A stretch of 64,000 bases of DNA from Maritimibacter sp. HL-12 (GCF_900177545.1 NZ_FXBQ01000001.1:2474122-2538121); one strand, 5' to 3'; shown: positions 16,371-25,635, numbered from the stretch's first letter. Numbers and translations are program-made. The notes: generated from the letters alone by a model not told the origin.

Positions 16371-17650
16371 TAGATCTGCCGTCCGCCGACGTAGGTGGCG
16401 CGAATCGCGCGGTCATCGCCCATCATGATCGTCGGGAACACCACCTCCCAGAGATCTGCGGCCCGTTCGGCGCGCTGGGCGATGGCCGGGGTCGAGGCAA
16501 GGTCGATCACCGCGAGATCGGCTTCGTAACCGGGGGCCAACGTGCCGATCCGGTCGCCGAGATGCAGCGCATGCGCGGAGCCCGCAGTGGCCAGCCACCA
16601 AAGCAGCGCCGGGTGCAGCACGGTGCCCCGCAGATGCGCCACCTCGTAGGCCGCCGCCATCGTGCGCAGCATCGAGAACGATGAGCCACCGCCAGTGTCG
16701 GTGGCCAGCCCGATGCGCTGGCCCTCGCGCATCAGCCCATCCATGTCGAACAGCCCCGAGCCTATGAAGGTATTGGAGGTCGGGCAATGGATCAGGCTGG
16801 CACCGGCTTCCTTCAGCCGGTCGCGTTCGCGGGGAGAAAGGTGGATCGCGTGGCCCATCAGGGCGCCCTCGCGCAGAAGCCCGAAGCGATCGTAGACATC
16901 GGTGTAATCGCGCGCCTCGGGGAACAGCTCGGCGACCCAGGCGATTTCCTCGTGCTGTTCGCTGAGGTGGGTCTGCATCAGCACTTCGGGGTGCTCGCCC
17001 CAGAGCGCACCGAGTGCCGAAAGCTGTTCGGGTGTCGAGGTCGGCGCGAAACGGGGGGTGATGACGTAGCCCAGCCGGTCGATACCGTGCCAGCGCTCGA
17101 GCAGTGCTTTCGACTCGTCGTAGGCGGATTGCGCCGTGTCGCGGAGGGCGTCGGGCGCATTGGCATCCATGCAGGTCTTGCCGCCGAGCGCGCGGAGCCC
17201 GCGCCTCTGTGCTTCGGTAAAATACGCCTCCACGCTTTCGGGGTGGATCGTGCAGTAACTCACCGTGGTGGTGGTGCCATTGGCCAGCGTGAGATCGAAG
17301 TAGCGCGCGGCGATCTCGGCGGCATGGGCCGGATCGCCGAACCGGGCTTCCTCGGGAAAGGTGTAGTGGTTGAGCCAGTCGATCAGCCGCTTGCCCCAAC
17401 TCGCGATGATCGCGGTCTGCGGGTAATGCGCGTGGGCGTCGACGAAACCGGGCGAGATCAGCGCCGCGCCGTAATCGCTGACCGGCGCCTGCGGATGGGC
17501 GGCGCACACCTCCTCGGCGGGGCCGACGGCGACGATCCTTCCGGCCTCGATCGCCACGGCGCCGTGGCGCTCGTGGCGGATCGCCGCCTCGGGCGGCACC
17601 CGGAACGGGTTGTCGGTGAAGGTCAGGGTCTGGCCTTGGAGAATCTGCAT
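16370..17650 (-). CDS. guaD: Guanine deaminase
   Basis: Deaminates guanine to xanthine in purine catabolism; 426 residues, normal for the family. Visible motifs are PGFVDAHAHYPQTAII (metal HxH), ANGTTTTVSYCT, MQTHLSEQHEEIAWV, LMGHAIHLS and GLATDTGGGSSFSMLRTM (metal Asp). The start at 17650 has a weak GAGG site six bases upstream; another in-frame ATG lies 12 bases further up. It is divergent from mgtE and convergent with the 8-oxoguanine deaminase gene, its stop touching repeat copy A. Confidence 0.93.
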   Translation of the reverse strand: MQILQGQTLTFTDNPFRVPPEAAIRHERHGAVAIEAGRIVAVGPAEEVCAAHPQAPVSDYGAALISPGFVDAHAHYPQTAIIASWGKRLIDWLNHYTFPEEARFGDPAHAAEIAARYFDLTLANGTTTTVSYCTIHPESVEAYFTEAQRRGLRALGGKTCMDANAPDALRDTAQSAYDESKALLERWHGIDRLGYVITPRFAPTSTPEQLSALGALWGEHPEVLMQTHLSEQHEEIAWVAELFPEARDYTDVYDRFGLLREGALMGHAIHLSPRERDRLKEAGASLIHCPTSNTFIGSGLFDMDGLMREGQRIGLATDTGGGSSFSMLRTMAAAYEVAHLRGTVLHPALLWWLATAGSAHALHLGDRIGTLAPGYEADLAVIDLASTPAIAQRAERAADLWEVVFPTIMMGDDRAIRATYVGGRQI

Positions 17651-17771
17651 CGCGCGCCTCATTGCCCGGCGCAGGACACTAGGGCCCCGCAGGCCCCTCG
17701 TCCACGCCTTTCCCCCTGTTCCTTGCGGCGACCTTCGCATATGGTCCGCGGCGCAAGCAGGGAGGGCAGCC

Positions 17772-19154
17772 ATGGCCGAGGAACAGACCCCCGACAGCGC
17801 GGCGGAAGACGGCGGCTTCGAGCTCGATCGGGAGCGGATGCGTCCGGTCCAGGATGCGTTGGATGCCGGCGATGGCCCGGCGCTTGCGGCGCTGCTCGAT
17901 CCGCTTCACCCGGCCGACGTCGCCGATATTCTCGAGCATCTCGACCGCAAGTCGCGGGTCGCCCTGGTGCGGCTCTACGGTCTGGCCTTCGATGGCGAGA
18001 TCCTGTCTGAACTCGACGAGAACCTGCGCGAGGACGTGATCGCCGCGATGGCACCGGACGTGCTGGTCGAAGCGGTGCGCGACCTCGAATCCGATGATGT
18101 GGTCGACCTCATCGAAGACCTCGATGAGCCGCAGCAGGAAGCCATTCTCGATGCGCTTGAGGCCGGCGACCGGGTCGCCGTCGAAAAATCGCTGACCTAC
18201 CCGGAGGAAACCGCCGGCCGCCTGATGCAGCGCGAGATGGTGGTGGCACCCGAACACTGGAACGTCGGCCAGGCCATCGACCACATGCGCGCCCATGACG
18301 ATTTGCCCGAGCAGTTCTACCACGTCATCCTCGTCGATCCGCGGATGCGCCCGACCGGCTATGTCACCCTCGGCAAGATCATGTCGCACCCGCGCGGAAT
18401 CCGGCTCGCCGACCTCTCGGAAGACAGTTTCCGCACCATTCCCGCGCTTCAGGACGAGGAAGAGGTGGCCTACGCTTTCAACCATTACCACCTGATCTCG
18501 GCACCCGTGGTCGACGAGGATGACCGGCTGGTGGGCGTCATCACGATCGACGACGCGATGGCGATCCTCGACGAGGAACACGAGGAAGACATCCTGCGGC
18601 TTGCCGGTGTCGGCGAGGGCTCGCTGTCGGACGGTGTGCTTGTGACAACCCGCCAGCGGCTTGCCTGGTTGAGCGTCAACCTCGGCACCGCGATCCTGGC
18701 CTCGCTGGTGATCGCGCAGTTCGAAGCGACGATCACGGCCTTTGTCGCGCTCGCGGTGCTGATGCCCATCGTTGCCTCGATGGGCGGCAACGCGGGCACC
18801 CAGTCGCTCACCGTGGCCGTGCGCGCGCTGGCGACGAAAGAACTCACCTCGGCCAATGTCTGGCGGGTGATCCGGCGTGAGATTCTCGTCGGCCTGTTGA
18901 ACGGGCTGGTGTTCGCCGTGGTGATGGGGGGAATCGGCATCCTCTGGTTCGGCACCCCGCTGCTCGGTCTGGTGATCGCCATGGCGATGATCGTGAACCT
19001 CGTGGTGGCGGGCTTCGCCGGTGTGGGCGTTCCCGTGCTGCTCAACCGGATGGGCATCGACCCGGCGCTCGCCTCGGGCACCTTCGTAACCACCGTGACC
19101 GACGTGGTGGGCTTTTTCGCCTTCCTCGGCCTCGCCGCGGTGATCCTGCTATGA
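17772..19154 (+). CDS. mgtE: Magnesium transporter MgtE
   Basis: A 460-residue homodimeric Mg2+ channel of the inner membrane. The cytosolic gating part comes first: an N domain of acidic superhelical repeats (LHPADVADILEHLDRKSR and similar) then two CBS domains (PTGYVTLGKIM, RLVGVITIDDAM). The C-terminal pore domain has five helices, with the conserved PIVASMGGNAGTQSLTVAVR and the TDVVGFFAFLGLA helix. The ATG has a GGAGGG site seven bases upstream. Its stop overlaps the start of the cyclo-ligase gene by four bases (ATGA). No M-box-like leader is apparent in the 121 bases upstream. Confidence 0.95.
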   Translation: MAEEQTPDSAAEDGGFELDRERMRPVQDALDAGDGPALAALLDPLHPADVADILEHLDRKSRVALVRLYGLAFDGEILSELDENLREDVIAAMAPDVLVEAVRDLESDDVVDLIEDLDEPQQEAILDALEAGDRVAVEKSLTYPEETAGRLMQREMVVAPEHWNVGQAIDHMRAHDDLPEQFYHVILVDPRMRPTGYVTLGKIMSHPRGIRLADLSEDSFRTIPALQDEEEVAYAFNHYHLISAPVVDEDDRLVGVITIDDAMAILDEEHEEDILRLAGVGEGSLSDGVLVTTRQRLAWLSVNLGTAILASLVIAQFEATITAFVALAVLMPIVASMGGNAGTQSLTVAVRALATKELTSANVWRVIRREILVGLLNGLVFAVVMGGIGILWFGTPLLGLVIAMAMIVNLVVAGFAGVGVPVLLNRMGIDPALASGTFVTTVTDVVGFFAFLGLAAVILL

Positions 19155-19708
19155 CCTTGAACGACGAGAAGATGGCCGCGCGGGCGGCCGCGTTCGCGCG
19201 CCGCGCGGTGGCCCATCCGCGTGGACTCGACAGGGCGGCGCAAACCCGGCTGGCGGCGCTGCTTGCGCCCTACCGGGGACGGGTGCTGGCGGGCTACATG
19301 CCGATGCGCACTGAGGTCAATCCGCTGCCGGTGATGGCGGAAATGGCGCTGCACGGCAGCGTGGGGGTGCCGGTGATCGAGGCCAAGGGCCAGCCGCTCA
19401 GCTTTCGTCGCTGGCGTCCGGGCACCACGATGGTGGCGGGCACCTTCGGCGCGTTGATCCCGGAGGCGGGCGGCGAGGTGGTGCCCGAGGTGCTGATCGT
19501 GCCGCTCGTGGCCTTCGACCGGAGCGGCGGGCGGCTGGGCTACGGCGGCGGGTTCTACGACCGCACGCTCGAAGCCTTGCGGGCCACGCGCCCGACGCTG
19601 GCGATCGGCTACGCCTATGCCGCGCAGGAGGCCGAGGCGCTGCCGCTGGAACCCACCGACCAACCGCTCGATGCCATCGTCACCGACGCCTTCACCCTTA
19701 CTTTCTGA
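19151..19708 (+). CDS. 5-formyltetrahydrofolate cyclo-ligase
   Basis: Converts 5-formyl-THF and ATP to 5,10-methenyl-THF, returning stored folate to the one-carbon pool. The 185-residue protein has the family signature GRLGYGGGFYDRTLEAL near residue 130 and the earlier VLAGYMPMRTEVNPLPVM region, both typical. The N terminus is slightly short on basic residues compared with the plant/animal forms but normal for this lineage. It starts within the mgtE stop codon (ATGA), implying translational coupling with mgtE. Confidence 0.93.
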   Translation: MTLNDEKMAARAAAFARRAVAHPRGLDRAAQTRLAALLAPYRGRVLAGYMPMRTEVNPLPVMAEMALHGSVGVPVIEAKGQPLSFRRWRPGTTMVAGTFGALIPEAGGEVVPEVLIVPLVAFDRSGGRLGYGGGFYDRTLEALRATRPTLAIGYAYAAQEAEALPLEPTDQPLDAIVTDAFTLTF

Positions 19709-19799
19709 ACGTGCGCGACGTGTCGAAAACCCAGACCATAACCCCGCGGGCCATCTCGCGCCCGTTGCGCAGATCGCGCTTTGCGCTTAGGGAACAGCC

Positions 19800-20612
19800 A
19801 TGAAGATCCTGTTTCTCGGAGATGTCGTCGGTCGGGCCGGGCGGCGTGCGATCACGGAGCACCTGCCCGGGCTGCGCGAACGCTGGAAGCTCGATTTCGT
19901 CGTGGTCAACGGCGAGAACGCCACCGGCGGGATGGGTCTTTCCGGCGAGCATGCCAAGTCCTTTCTTGCCGCAGGGGCCGACGTGGTCACGCTGGGCGAT
20001 CATGCCTTCGACCAGAAGGACATGCTGAGCTTCTGCGAGCGCGAACCGCGGATCATCCGGCCGCTGAACTTCGCCAAGGGCGCGCCGGGCCGCGGCATCG
20101 GGGTCTATCCCGACACCCGCGGGCGCAAGGTGGTGGTGGCGCAGGTGCTGGGCCAGGTGTTCATGAAACGCGCCTTCGACGATCCGTTTTCGACTATCGA
20201 AGCCGCGCTCAAGCCCTATCCGCGCGGCGGGCAGGCACAGGCGATTCTGGTCGACATGCATTGCGAGGCCACCTCCGAGAAGATGGCGATGGGCCATTAT
20301 CTCGATGGTCGGGCCTCGGTCGTGGTCGGCACCCACACCCATGTGCCCACGGCGGACGCGATGATCCTGCCCGGCGGCACCGCCTACCAGACCGACGCAG
20401 GCATGTGCGGCGACTACTACTCGGTGATCGGCATGGACAAGGCCGAGCCGATGCGCCGTTTCGTCACCGGCATGGCGAAATCCCGGTTCGAGCCGGCGAT
20501 GGGCGAGGTCACGCTCTCGGGACTCTATGTCGAGACCGACGACACCACCGGAAAGGCCACGCGGGTGGAGATGGTGCGCGAAGGCGGACGGCTGGCGGCT
20601 TCGGGGCCGTGA
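19800..20612 (+). CDS. YmdB-type metallophosphoesterase (TIGR00282)
   Basis: A 270-residue calcineurin-fold phosphoesterase. Metal-binding motifs in order are FLGDVVGRAGR (residue 5 on), VVNGENATGGMGLS, TLGDHAFDQKD (the usual GNH is GDH here), VDMHCEATSEKMAMG and VVGTHTHVPTADAMILPGG. In Bacillus the relative YmdB is a 2',3'-cyclic-nucleotide phosphodiesterase that affects biofilm choice; activity here is inferred only from homology. It follows the cyclo-ligase by 91 bases, a common alphaproteobacterial neighbourhood. Confidence 0.92.
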   Translation: MKILFLGDVVGRAGRRAITEHLPGLRERWKLDFVVVNGENATGGMGLSGEHAKSFLAAGADVVTLGDHAFDQKDMLSFCEREPRIIRPLNFAKGAPGRGIGVYPDTRGRKVVVAQVLGQVFMKRAFDDPFSTIEAALKPYPRGGQAQAILVDMHCEATSEKMAMGHYLDGRASVVVGTHTHVPTADAMILPGGTAYQTDAGMCGDYYSVIGMDKAEPMRRFVTGMAKSRFEPAMGEVTLSGLYVETDDTTGKATRVEMVREGGRLAASGP

Positions 20613-20668
20613 CCCCTTGCCGCGCGTGACCGCGCGGGCGAGACTGGGGGCAGCCACGGGGGCCGGTA

Positions 20669-22447
20669 ATGGAATTCTTCGATTTCTCCCGCGACCTGCA
20701 GGCCGTCATCGCGCTCGGCGTGGTGGCGGCGATGTTCGCTCTGTTCCTGCGCGAGATATTTCCCACCGAGGTGGTGGCGATCGCGGGGGTGGCGGCGCTG
20801 CTGGTCACCGGCGTCCTGCCCTACGAGGCCGGGCTTGCGGTGCTGGCCAACCCGGCGCCATGGACGATCGCCGCGATGTTCATCATCATGGGCGCGCTGG
20901 TGCGCACCGGGGCGTTGGAATGGTTCACCCAGAAGGCGCAGGGGCAGGCGGGCGAGCGGCCCTACCTCGCGCTTGCGCTGCTGATGGGGCTGGTCGTCGT
21001 CGCCTCGGCCTTCGTGTCGAACACGCCGGTGGTGGTGGTGATGATCCCGGTCTTCATTCAACTGGCAAAGCAGATGGGGCTCGCGCCTTCCCGCGTGCTG
21101 ATCCCGCTCTCCTACGGCGCGATCATGGGCGGCACGCTCACCTTGATCGGCACCTCGACCAACCTGCTGGTCGATGGCGTGGCCCGGGCGCAGGGGCTCG
21201 CGGCCTTCACGATCTTCGAGATCACCCCGCTCACCCTCGTGCTGGTGATCTGGGGCATGGGATATCTCTACCTGATCGCGCCGCGCCTGCTGCCCGAGCG
21301 CACATCGCTCGCGTCGCTGCTCACCGATCATGCGCGCAAGAAGTTTTTCACCGAGGCGGTGATCCCGCCCGAAAGCAACCTGATCGGGCGCGAGGTGCTC
21401 GGGGTGCAGCTTTTCCGGCGCGAGGGGGTGCGGCTGATCGACGTGATCCGGGGCGATCTGTCGCTCCGGCGTAACCTTGACGGCGTGCTCCTGCAGGTTG
21501 GCGACCGGGTGGTGCTGCGCACGCCGATGGCGGAACTTCTGTCGCTCCAGAACGATCCGAGCCTGAAGCGGGTCGATCAGGTTTCGGCGGTCGAGACCGC
21601 CACCGTCGAGGCGCTGATCACGCCGGAGTGCAGGATGGTCGGGCGCACGCTGGGGCAGTTGCGGCTGCGTCGGCGCTTCGGCATCTACGCGCTCGCGGTG
21701 CACCGGCGCAACCAGAACCTCGGCGGCCAGCTCGACGAAGTGAAGGTTCGGGTCGGCGACACGTTGCTGCTGGAAGGCGCGCCCGAAGACATCCAGCGCC
21801 TCGCCGTCGAGATGAACCTTGTCGACGTCGCCCGGCCCTCGGCGCGCGCATTCCGGCGCGGGCATGCGCCGGTGGCGGTCGGCGCGCTGATGGGCATCGT
21901 GGCGCTCGCGGCGCTCGGCGTGGCCCCGATCCTCGCGCTTGCGGTGGTGGCGGTGGCAGTGGTCTTCCTCACGCGGGCGGTGGACGCGGATGAGGCGTTT
22001 TCGTACGTCGATGGACGGCTTCTGGCGCTGATCTTCGCCATGCTTGCGATCGGTGCGGCACTGGAGGCCTCCGGGGCGGTGGCGCTCATTGCCGGGGCAC
22101 TTGCACCGCATCTCGCCGGGTTGCCGCCCTTTTTCATCGTTTGGGCGATCTACCTGATGACCTCGGTGCTGACTGAACTGGTCTCCAACAACGCCGTGGC
22201 GGTGGTGGTCACGCCCATCGCCATCGGGCTGGCGCAGGCGCTCGGGCTCGATCCGCGCGGGCTGGTGGTGGCGGTGATGGTGGCCGCCTCCGCCGCCTTC
22301 GCCACCCCGATCGGCTACCAGACCAACACGCTGGTCTATGGCCCGGGCGGCTACCGCTTCACCGATTTCATGAAGGTGGGCATCCCGCTCAACCTTTCCA
22401 TGGGATTGCTCGCCTCGGCGCTGATCCCGCTGATCTGGCCCTTGTGA
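20669..22447 (+). CDS. SLC13-family permease with two RCK_C (TrkA-C) domains
   Basis: A 592-residue inner-membrane transporter of the ArsB/NhaD-DASS superfamily. Two membrane halves (residues about 1-200 and 400-592, including TLIGTSTNLLVDGVA and VLTELVSNNAVAVVVTPIA) flank a cytosolic insert with two tandem TrkA-C domains (about 220-300 and 310-390; each ending in a GDxxLLxG/GDRVVLRT strand). Such inserts usually bind nucleotides or small ligands and gate transport. Substrate (sulfate, dicarboxylate or other anion) cannot be told. It follows the phosphoesterase gene by 56 bases in the same direction. Confidence 0.9.
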   Translation: MEFFDFSRDLQAVIALGVVAAMFALFLREIFPTEVVAIAGVAALLVTGVLPYEAGLAVLANPAPWTIAAMFIIMGALVRTGALEWFTQKAQGQAGERPYLALALLMGLVVVASAFVSNTPVVVVMIPVFIQLAKQMGLAPSRVLIPLSYGAIMGGTLTLIGTSTNLLVDGVARAQGLAAFTIFEITPLTLVLVIWGMGYLYLIAPRLLPERTSLASLLTDHARKKFFTEAVIPPESNLIGREVLGVQLFRREGVRLIDVIRGDLSLRRNLDGVLLQVGDRVVLRTPMAELLSLQNDPSLKRVDQVSAVETATVEALITPECRMVGRTLGQLRLRRRFGIYALAVHRRNQNLGGQLDEVKVRVGDTLLLEGAPEDIQRLAVEMNLVDVARPSARAFRRGHAPVAVGALMGIVALAALGVAPILALAVVAVAVVFLTRAVDADEAFSYVDGRLLALIFAMLAIGAALEASGAVALIAGALAPHLAGLPPFFIVWAIYLMTSVLTELVSNNAVAVVVTPIAIGLAQALGLDPRGLVVAVMVAASAAFATPIGYQTNTLVYGPGGYRFTDFMKVGIPLNLSMGLLASALIPLIWPL

Positions 22448-22520
22448 TCCCGTGCCAAACCGCCGCATTGATGCGGCCCCGCCCCGCCGCCACATCCCGC
22501 CCGTCACAGAGGGGATCGCC

Positions 22521-23039
22521 ATGACGAAAGACCTGCGCCGCCAGACCGCCGATATTCTCGCGCTTCGGCACCTGACCATCGAGATGGCCGAGCCGGCGAT
22601 GGCCTGGGGCTGGGCCATGGTCGACGGTGAGCGCTACTCCGACGGGATCTGGGCGCTCACCGCGCTCCAGCCGCCCTACTACTGGTCGGAAATCTCCGAT
22701 CTCGTCGGCCAGATCGCCCGCGAGCAGCGGCTGGCGACGCCGTCGAGCCAGGATGAGGCGACGCAATGGCTCGCCTACGGCCATCTCGCAGACGTGTTGG
22801 CCTCGGGCGGCGAGGATTTCCAGTCGCTCAAGCTTGTCTCGCGGCTGTGGTTCGATCACGAGACCCCCGATCTGCACATCTTCTACCAGCTCAAGCACGC
22901 GATCCGCGAGGTCGAGGCGGAGGGCGTGCAGCGGCATGTGGAGGGGCTGACAGCCGAGAACTGGCACGAGGTGCTCTGCGATATCGCCCGCGACTGGCTG
23001 GCGGCACATCCGCGCCCCGATCCGTTCGGGGAAGACTGA
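22521..23039 (+). CDS. Hypothetical protein, 172 residues
   Basis: I do not recognise a family. The protein is soluble, mildly acidic and rich in Trp and aromatic residues (WGWAMVDGERYSDGIWAL, PYYWSEISDLVGQIA, SRLWFDHETPDLHIFYQL), with no signal peptide or membrane span. The chosen ATG has a GAGGGGA ribosome-binding site five bases upstream; an ATG-less extension to 22452 is less likely. It lies 73 bases after the SLC13 permease in the same direction and faces lysE. Codon use and GC match the neighbours, so it looks like a native gene. Confidence 0.75.
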   Translation: MTKDLRRQTADILALRHLTIEMAEPAMAWGWAMVDGERYSDGIWALTALQPPYYWSEISDLVGQIAREQRLATPSSQDEATQWLAYGHLADVLASGGEDFQSLKLVSRLWFDHETPDLHIFYQLKHAIREVEAEGVQRHVEGLTAENWHEVLCDIARDWLAAHPRPDPFGED

Positions 23040-23062
23040 AGCCGGGCCGGGCCCGGGTGGAG

Positions 23063-23656
23063 TCAGGCGAACAACACCGGCCAAAGCGACGCGAGCAGCG
23101 CGGCGGCCATCGTCCAGTTGAACACGGTGAGGCGGCGTGGGTTGGTCAGAAACCGGCGCATCTCGCGACCGAGCAAGGCCCAGACCGCGACCGTGGGCAG
23201 GTTGATCGCGCCGAAAATCAACGCGACGAGGCCGACGGCGGCGAGCGTCTGCCCGGGGGCATAGGCGGTGAGCGCGGTGAGCGCCATCGCCCAGGCCTTC
23301 GGGTTGACCCACTGAAAGCCGGCGGCCTGAAAGAAGGTGAACGGCTTGCCACCCGCGCGCGCGGAATCGGGCGCGCTGGCATGGGCGATTTTCCACGCCA
23401 GCCAGAGCATATAGATCACGGCGATGCCCTTCAGCACGTCGTAGGCCACCGGGAAGCGCTCGAACAACGCGACCAGTCCGAGGCCGAGCCCGAGGATCAT
23501 CACCGAAAAGCCGATGCCGACGCCGAGCATGTGCGGCACCGTGCGGCGCATCCCGAAATTCGCGCCCGAGGCGAGCAGCATCATGTTGTTCGGCCCTGGC
23601 GTCGCGGAGGAGACGAAGGCGAAGGTTGCAAAGGCGAGGAAGAGTTCTGGCGTCAT
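23063..23656 (-). CDS. LysE-family translocator
   Basis: A 197-residue exporter of the LysE/RhtB superfamily with six hydrophobic segments, which expels amino acids or related small molecules. The N terminus contains the hallmark ATPGPNNMMLLASGANFG; GGKPFTFFQAAGFQWVNPKAWAM carries the conserved NPK-A motif. The start at 23656 is taken because the 33 upstream in-frame codons are AT-rich and lie in the divergent promoter region. It is divergent from an Lrp/AsnC regulator, the classical arrangement in which the regulator controls the exporter. Confidence 0.93.
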   Translation of the reverse strand: MTPELFLAFATFAFVSSATPGPNNMMLLASGANFGMRRTVPHMLGVGIGFSVMILGLGLGLVALFERFPVAYDVLKGIAVIYMLWLAWKIAHASAPDSARAGGKPFTFFQAAGFQWVNPKAWAMALTALTAYAPGQTLAAVGLVALIFGAINLPTVAVWALLGREMRRFLTNPRRLTVFNWTMAAALLASLWPVLFA

Positions 23657-23665
23657 GCGCAATTG

Positions 23666-23725
23666 TTGCACGTTATTCCGGATAGAGGGTTGCGAACTGG
23701 TGGAGGTTTTCTGGAATTTGTGCAA
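23666..23725. promoter_or_regulatory. Inverted half-sites in the lysE/lrp intergenic region
   Basis: TTGCAC (23666-23671) and its complement GTGCAA (23720-23725) flank the AT-rich centre of the 81-base gap between the divergent lysE and lrp-like genes. The spacing of about 54 bases is compatible with wrapping by an Lrp-type octamer, but binding is conjecture. Confidence 0.35.
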
Positions 23726-23737
23726 TGAATACATGAA

Positions 23738-24181
23738 ATGGATAAGATTGACCAACGAATATTGCGCGAACTTACTCGCGATGGCCGCCTGCCCAACACC
23801 CAGCTTGCCGAGCGAGTCGGGTTGTCGCCCTCGGCCTGCCTGCGCCGGGTGCAGGAGCTTGAACGGCAGGGGGTGATCACCGGCTACCGCGCGGTGCTGA
23901 ACCCGGCGGCGATGGGCAAGGGGTTCGTCGCCTACCTGACGGTCGGGCTTTCAGATCATTCCAAGACCGGGCAGGACCGGTTTGAACAGGCGGTGGCGAC
24001 GATGCCTGAGGTGCGCGAATGCCACAACATCACCGGCACGGTGGAATACCTGCTGCGGGTCGAGGCGCACGATCTCGCTGCCTACAAGCGCTTCCACACC
24101 GACAAGCTCGGCGTGGTGCCGGGAGTGCGCCGGTTGACCACCCATGTGGTGATGGGGTCACCCAAGGACGAGCGCGGCTAG
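23738..24181 (+). CDS. Lrp/AsnC-family transcriptional regulator
   Basis: A 147-residue regulator. The N-terminal helix-turn-helix [41 protein letters not shown] is followed by the RAM ligand-binding domain, with [10 protein letters not shown] and the conserved [17 protein letters not shown] segment near residue 100. It most likely senses an amino acid and controls the divergent lysE-type exporter (inference from layout). Confidence 0.95.
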   Translation: MDKIDQRILRELTRDGRLPNTQLAERVGLSPSACLRRVQELERQGVITGYRAVLNPAAMGKGFVAYLTVGLSDHSKTGQDRFEQAVATMPEVRECHNITGTVEYLLRVEAHDLAAYKRFHTDKLGVVPGVRRLTTHVVMGSPKDERG

Positions 24182-24300
24182 AGGGCGGCGGCCGCCCGGC
24201 ACCGGCAAGGAATCTTGGGCCAGGGAAAGCGGCGGGCTTGCCGGCGGTCGGGGCCTTGCCATATAGAGGCGCGAACCGGGAACAACGCTTGGAGCACCTC

Positions 24301-25044
24301 ATGGCTGGCCATTCAAAATGGGCAAACATCCAGCACCGCAAGGGACGGCAGGATGCCGCGCGGTCAAAACTCTTCTCGAAGCTGGCCAAGGAAATCACCG
24401 TGGCGGCGAAGATGGGCGATCCCGACCCGGAAAAGAACCCGCGCCTGCGCCTTGCGGTAAAAGAGGCAAAATCGCAATCCGTGCCCAAGGACGTGATCGA
24501 CCGCGCGATCAAGAAGAGCCAGGGCGGCGATGCCGAGAACTACGACGAGATTCGCTACGAGGGCTATGGCCCCAATGGCGTGGCGATCATCGTCGAGGCG
24601 ATGACCGACAACCGCAACCGCACCGCCTCCAACGTGCGTTCGACGTTTTCCAAGAACGGCGGAAACCTTGGCGAAACCGGCTCGGTGAGCTTCATGTTCG
24701 AGCGCAAGGGCGAGATTGTCTATCCTGCCAGCGCGGGCGACGACGAAGCGATCTTCGAGGCCGCGATCGAGGCCGGGGCGGAAGACGTGGAAAGCTCGGA
24801 GGACGGCCACATCGTCTACTGTGCAGATACCGATCTGAACGAGGTGTCGAGCGCGCTGGAGGCCACGCTTGGCGAATCCGAATCGACCAAGCTGATCTGG
24901 AAGCCCGCCACCACCACCGAGCTTGGCCTTGACGACATGCAAAAGCTGATGAAGCTGATCGACGCGCTCGAAGACGACGATGACGTGCAGAACGTCACCA
25001 CCAATTTCGAGGCGACCGACGAGGTTCTGGCCCAACTGGAATAG
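24301..25044 (+). CDS. yebC: YebC/PmpR-family DNA-binding or translation-associated protein
   Basis: A 247-residue protein of the TACO1/YebC family. The invariant N terminus [19 protein letters not shown] and the segments [17 protein letters not shown]-like (here [18 protein letters not shown]) and [24 protein letters not shown] are present. Members have been described as transcriptional regulators and more recently as ribosome-associated factors that relieve stalling. The start at 24301 matches the family exactly; an open frame continues upstream by chance. The ruvC/ruvA genes often found beside yebC are absent here. Confidence 0.95.
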   Translation: MAGHSKWANIQHRKGRQDAARSKLFSKLAKEITVAAKMGDPDPEKNPRLRLAVKEAKSQSVPKDVIDRAIKKSQGGDAENYDEIRYEGYGPNGVAIIVEAMTDNRNRTASNVRSTFSKNGGNLGETGSVSFMFERKGEIVYPASAGDDEAIFEAAIEAGAEDVESSEDGHIVYCADTDLNEVSSALEATLGESESTKLIWKPATTTELGLDDMQKLMKLIDALEDDDDVQNVTTNFEATDEVLAQLE

Positions 25045-25057
25045 GCGGCGTGCAGGG

Positions 25058-25558
25058 TCAGGGATGCACCCCGGACGGGCATAGCGAGCGCAGCGCGATG
25101 GTTCCCCAATCAAACCCGGCGTCGATACCCTGTTCGGCAAGCCATTTCGCCTGCAGCCGGTAGGCCTGCCATTCCGCGGCCTGGTGGCAATCCCATTCGA
25201 GGGTGTCGAACTGCGCTGCGTGAACCAGCTCGTGCAATAGCGCCGCGATCGCACGTGGGGCGCTGATGTCCCACCGCTCGACGAGATAGATCCGCCGCGA
25301 TGACCGGTCGTAGGCGGCCACCATGTCATCCTCGACGATCAGTGAGTCGCCGCCATAGGCAAGGGTATCTTGCGGCGCGCAGAGCATGATCTCGGGCGGC
25401 CGGGTTGCGATCCCGGCGGTGTCCAGCGCGCTGTTGGTTTCGATCCAAGCGGTGAGGTCGGCCACCAGGGAGGCGAGTTCCGGCGCGGGGCAGGGGCCGT
25501 CGGCGCGCGCTCCCGAGGCGCTCAGGAGCATTGCGAGAAGAAGCAAGGCGCGGGCCAT
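25058..25558 (-). CDS. Secreted protein with HELVH motif (DUF6647-like)
   Basis: A 166-residue predicted periplasmic protein. The start at 25558 gives a signal peptide MARALLLLAMLLSASGARA with likely cleavage after ARA-D. The mature part contains ALLHELVHAAQFDTLEWDCHQAAEWQAYRLQ, a HExxH metal-binding motif with a downstream Glu, as in small zincin-like DUF6647 proteins; whether it is proteolytic is unknown. It is convergent with yebC (13-base gap) and divergent from the EamA exporter gene, 77 bases away. Confidence 0.78.
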   Translation of the reverse strand: MARALLLLAMLLSASGARADGPCPAPELASLVADLTAWIETNSALDTAGIATRPPEIMLCAPQDTLAYGGDSLIVEDDMVAAYDRSSRRIYLVERWDISAPRAIAALLHELVHAAQFDTLEWDCHQAAEWQAYRLQAKWLAEQGIDAGFDWGTIALRSLCPSGVHP

Positions 25559-25635
25559 GCGCCAGCATGACACGGGCGCGCGCGACCGGACAAGAGCCCC
25601 TTGCACCCCCCGGGCCATTCGGGTCACATCGCGCC

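Noticed and set aside
14074-16416. A 780-codon open frame on the minus strand opposite hisN and the 8-oxoguanine deaminase gene
   Set aside because: Shadow of real plus-strand genes in GC-rich DNA; its residues are Arg/His/Gly-rich noise without motifs, and both plus-strand genes have full catalytic motifs.
17651-17771. Magnesium (M-box) riboswitch before mgtE
   Set aside because: The gap is 121 bases and none of the conserved M-box core could be found by eye.
20525-22618. A 697-codon minus-strand open frame opposite the SLC13 permease
   Set aside because: Charged low-complexity His/Arg/Asp product typical of antisense GC-rich frames; the plus-strand gene is clear.
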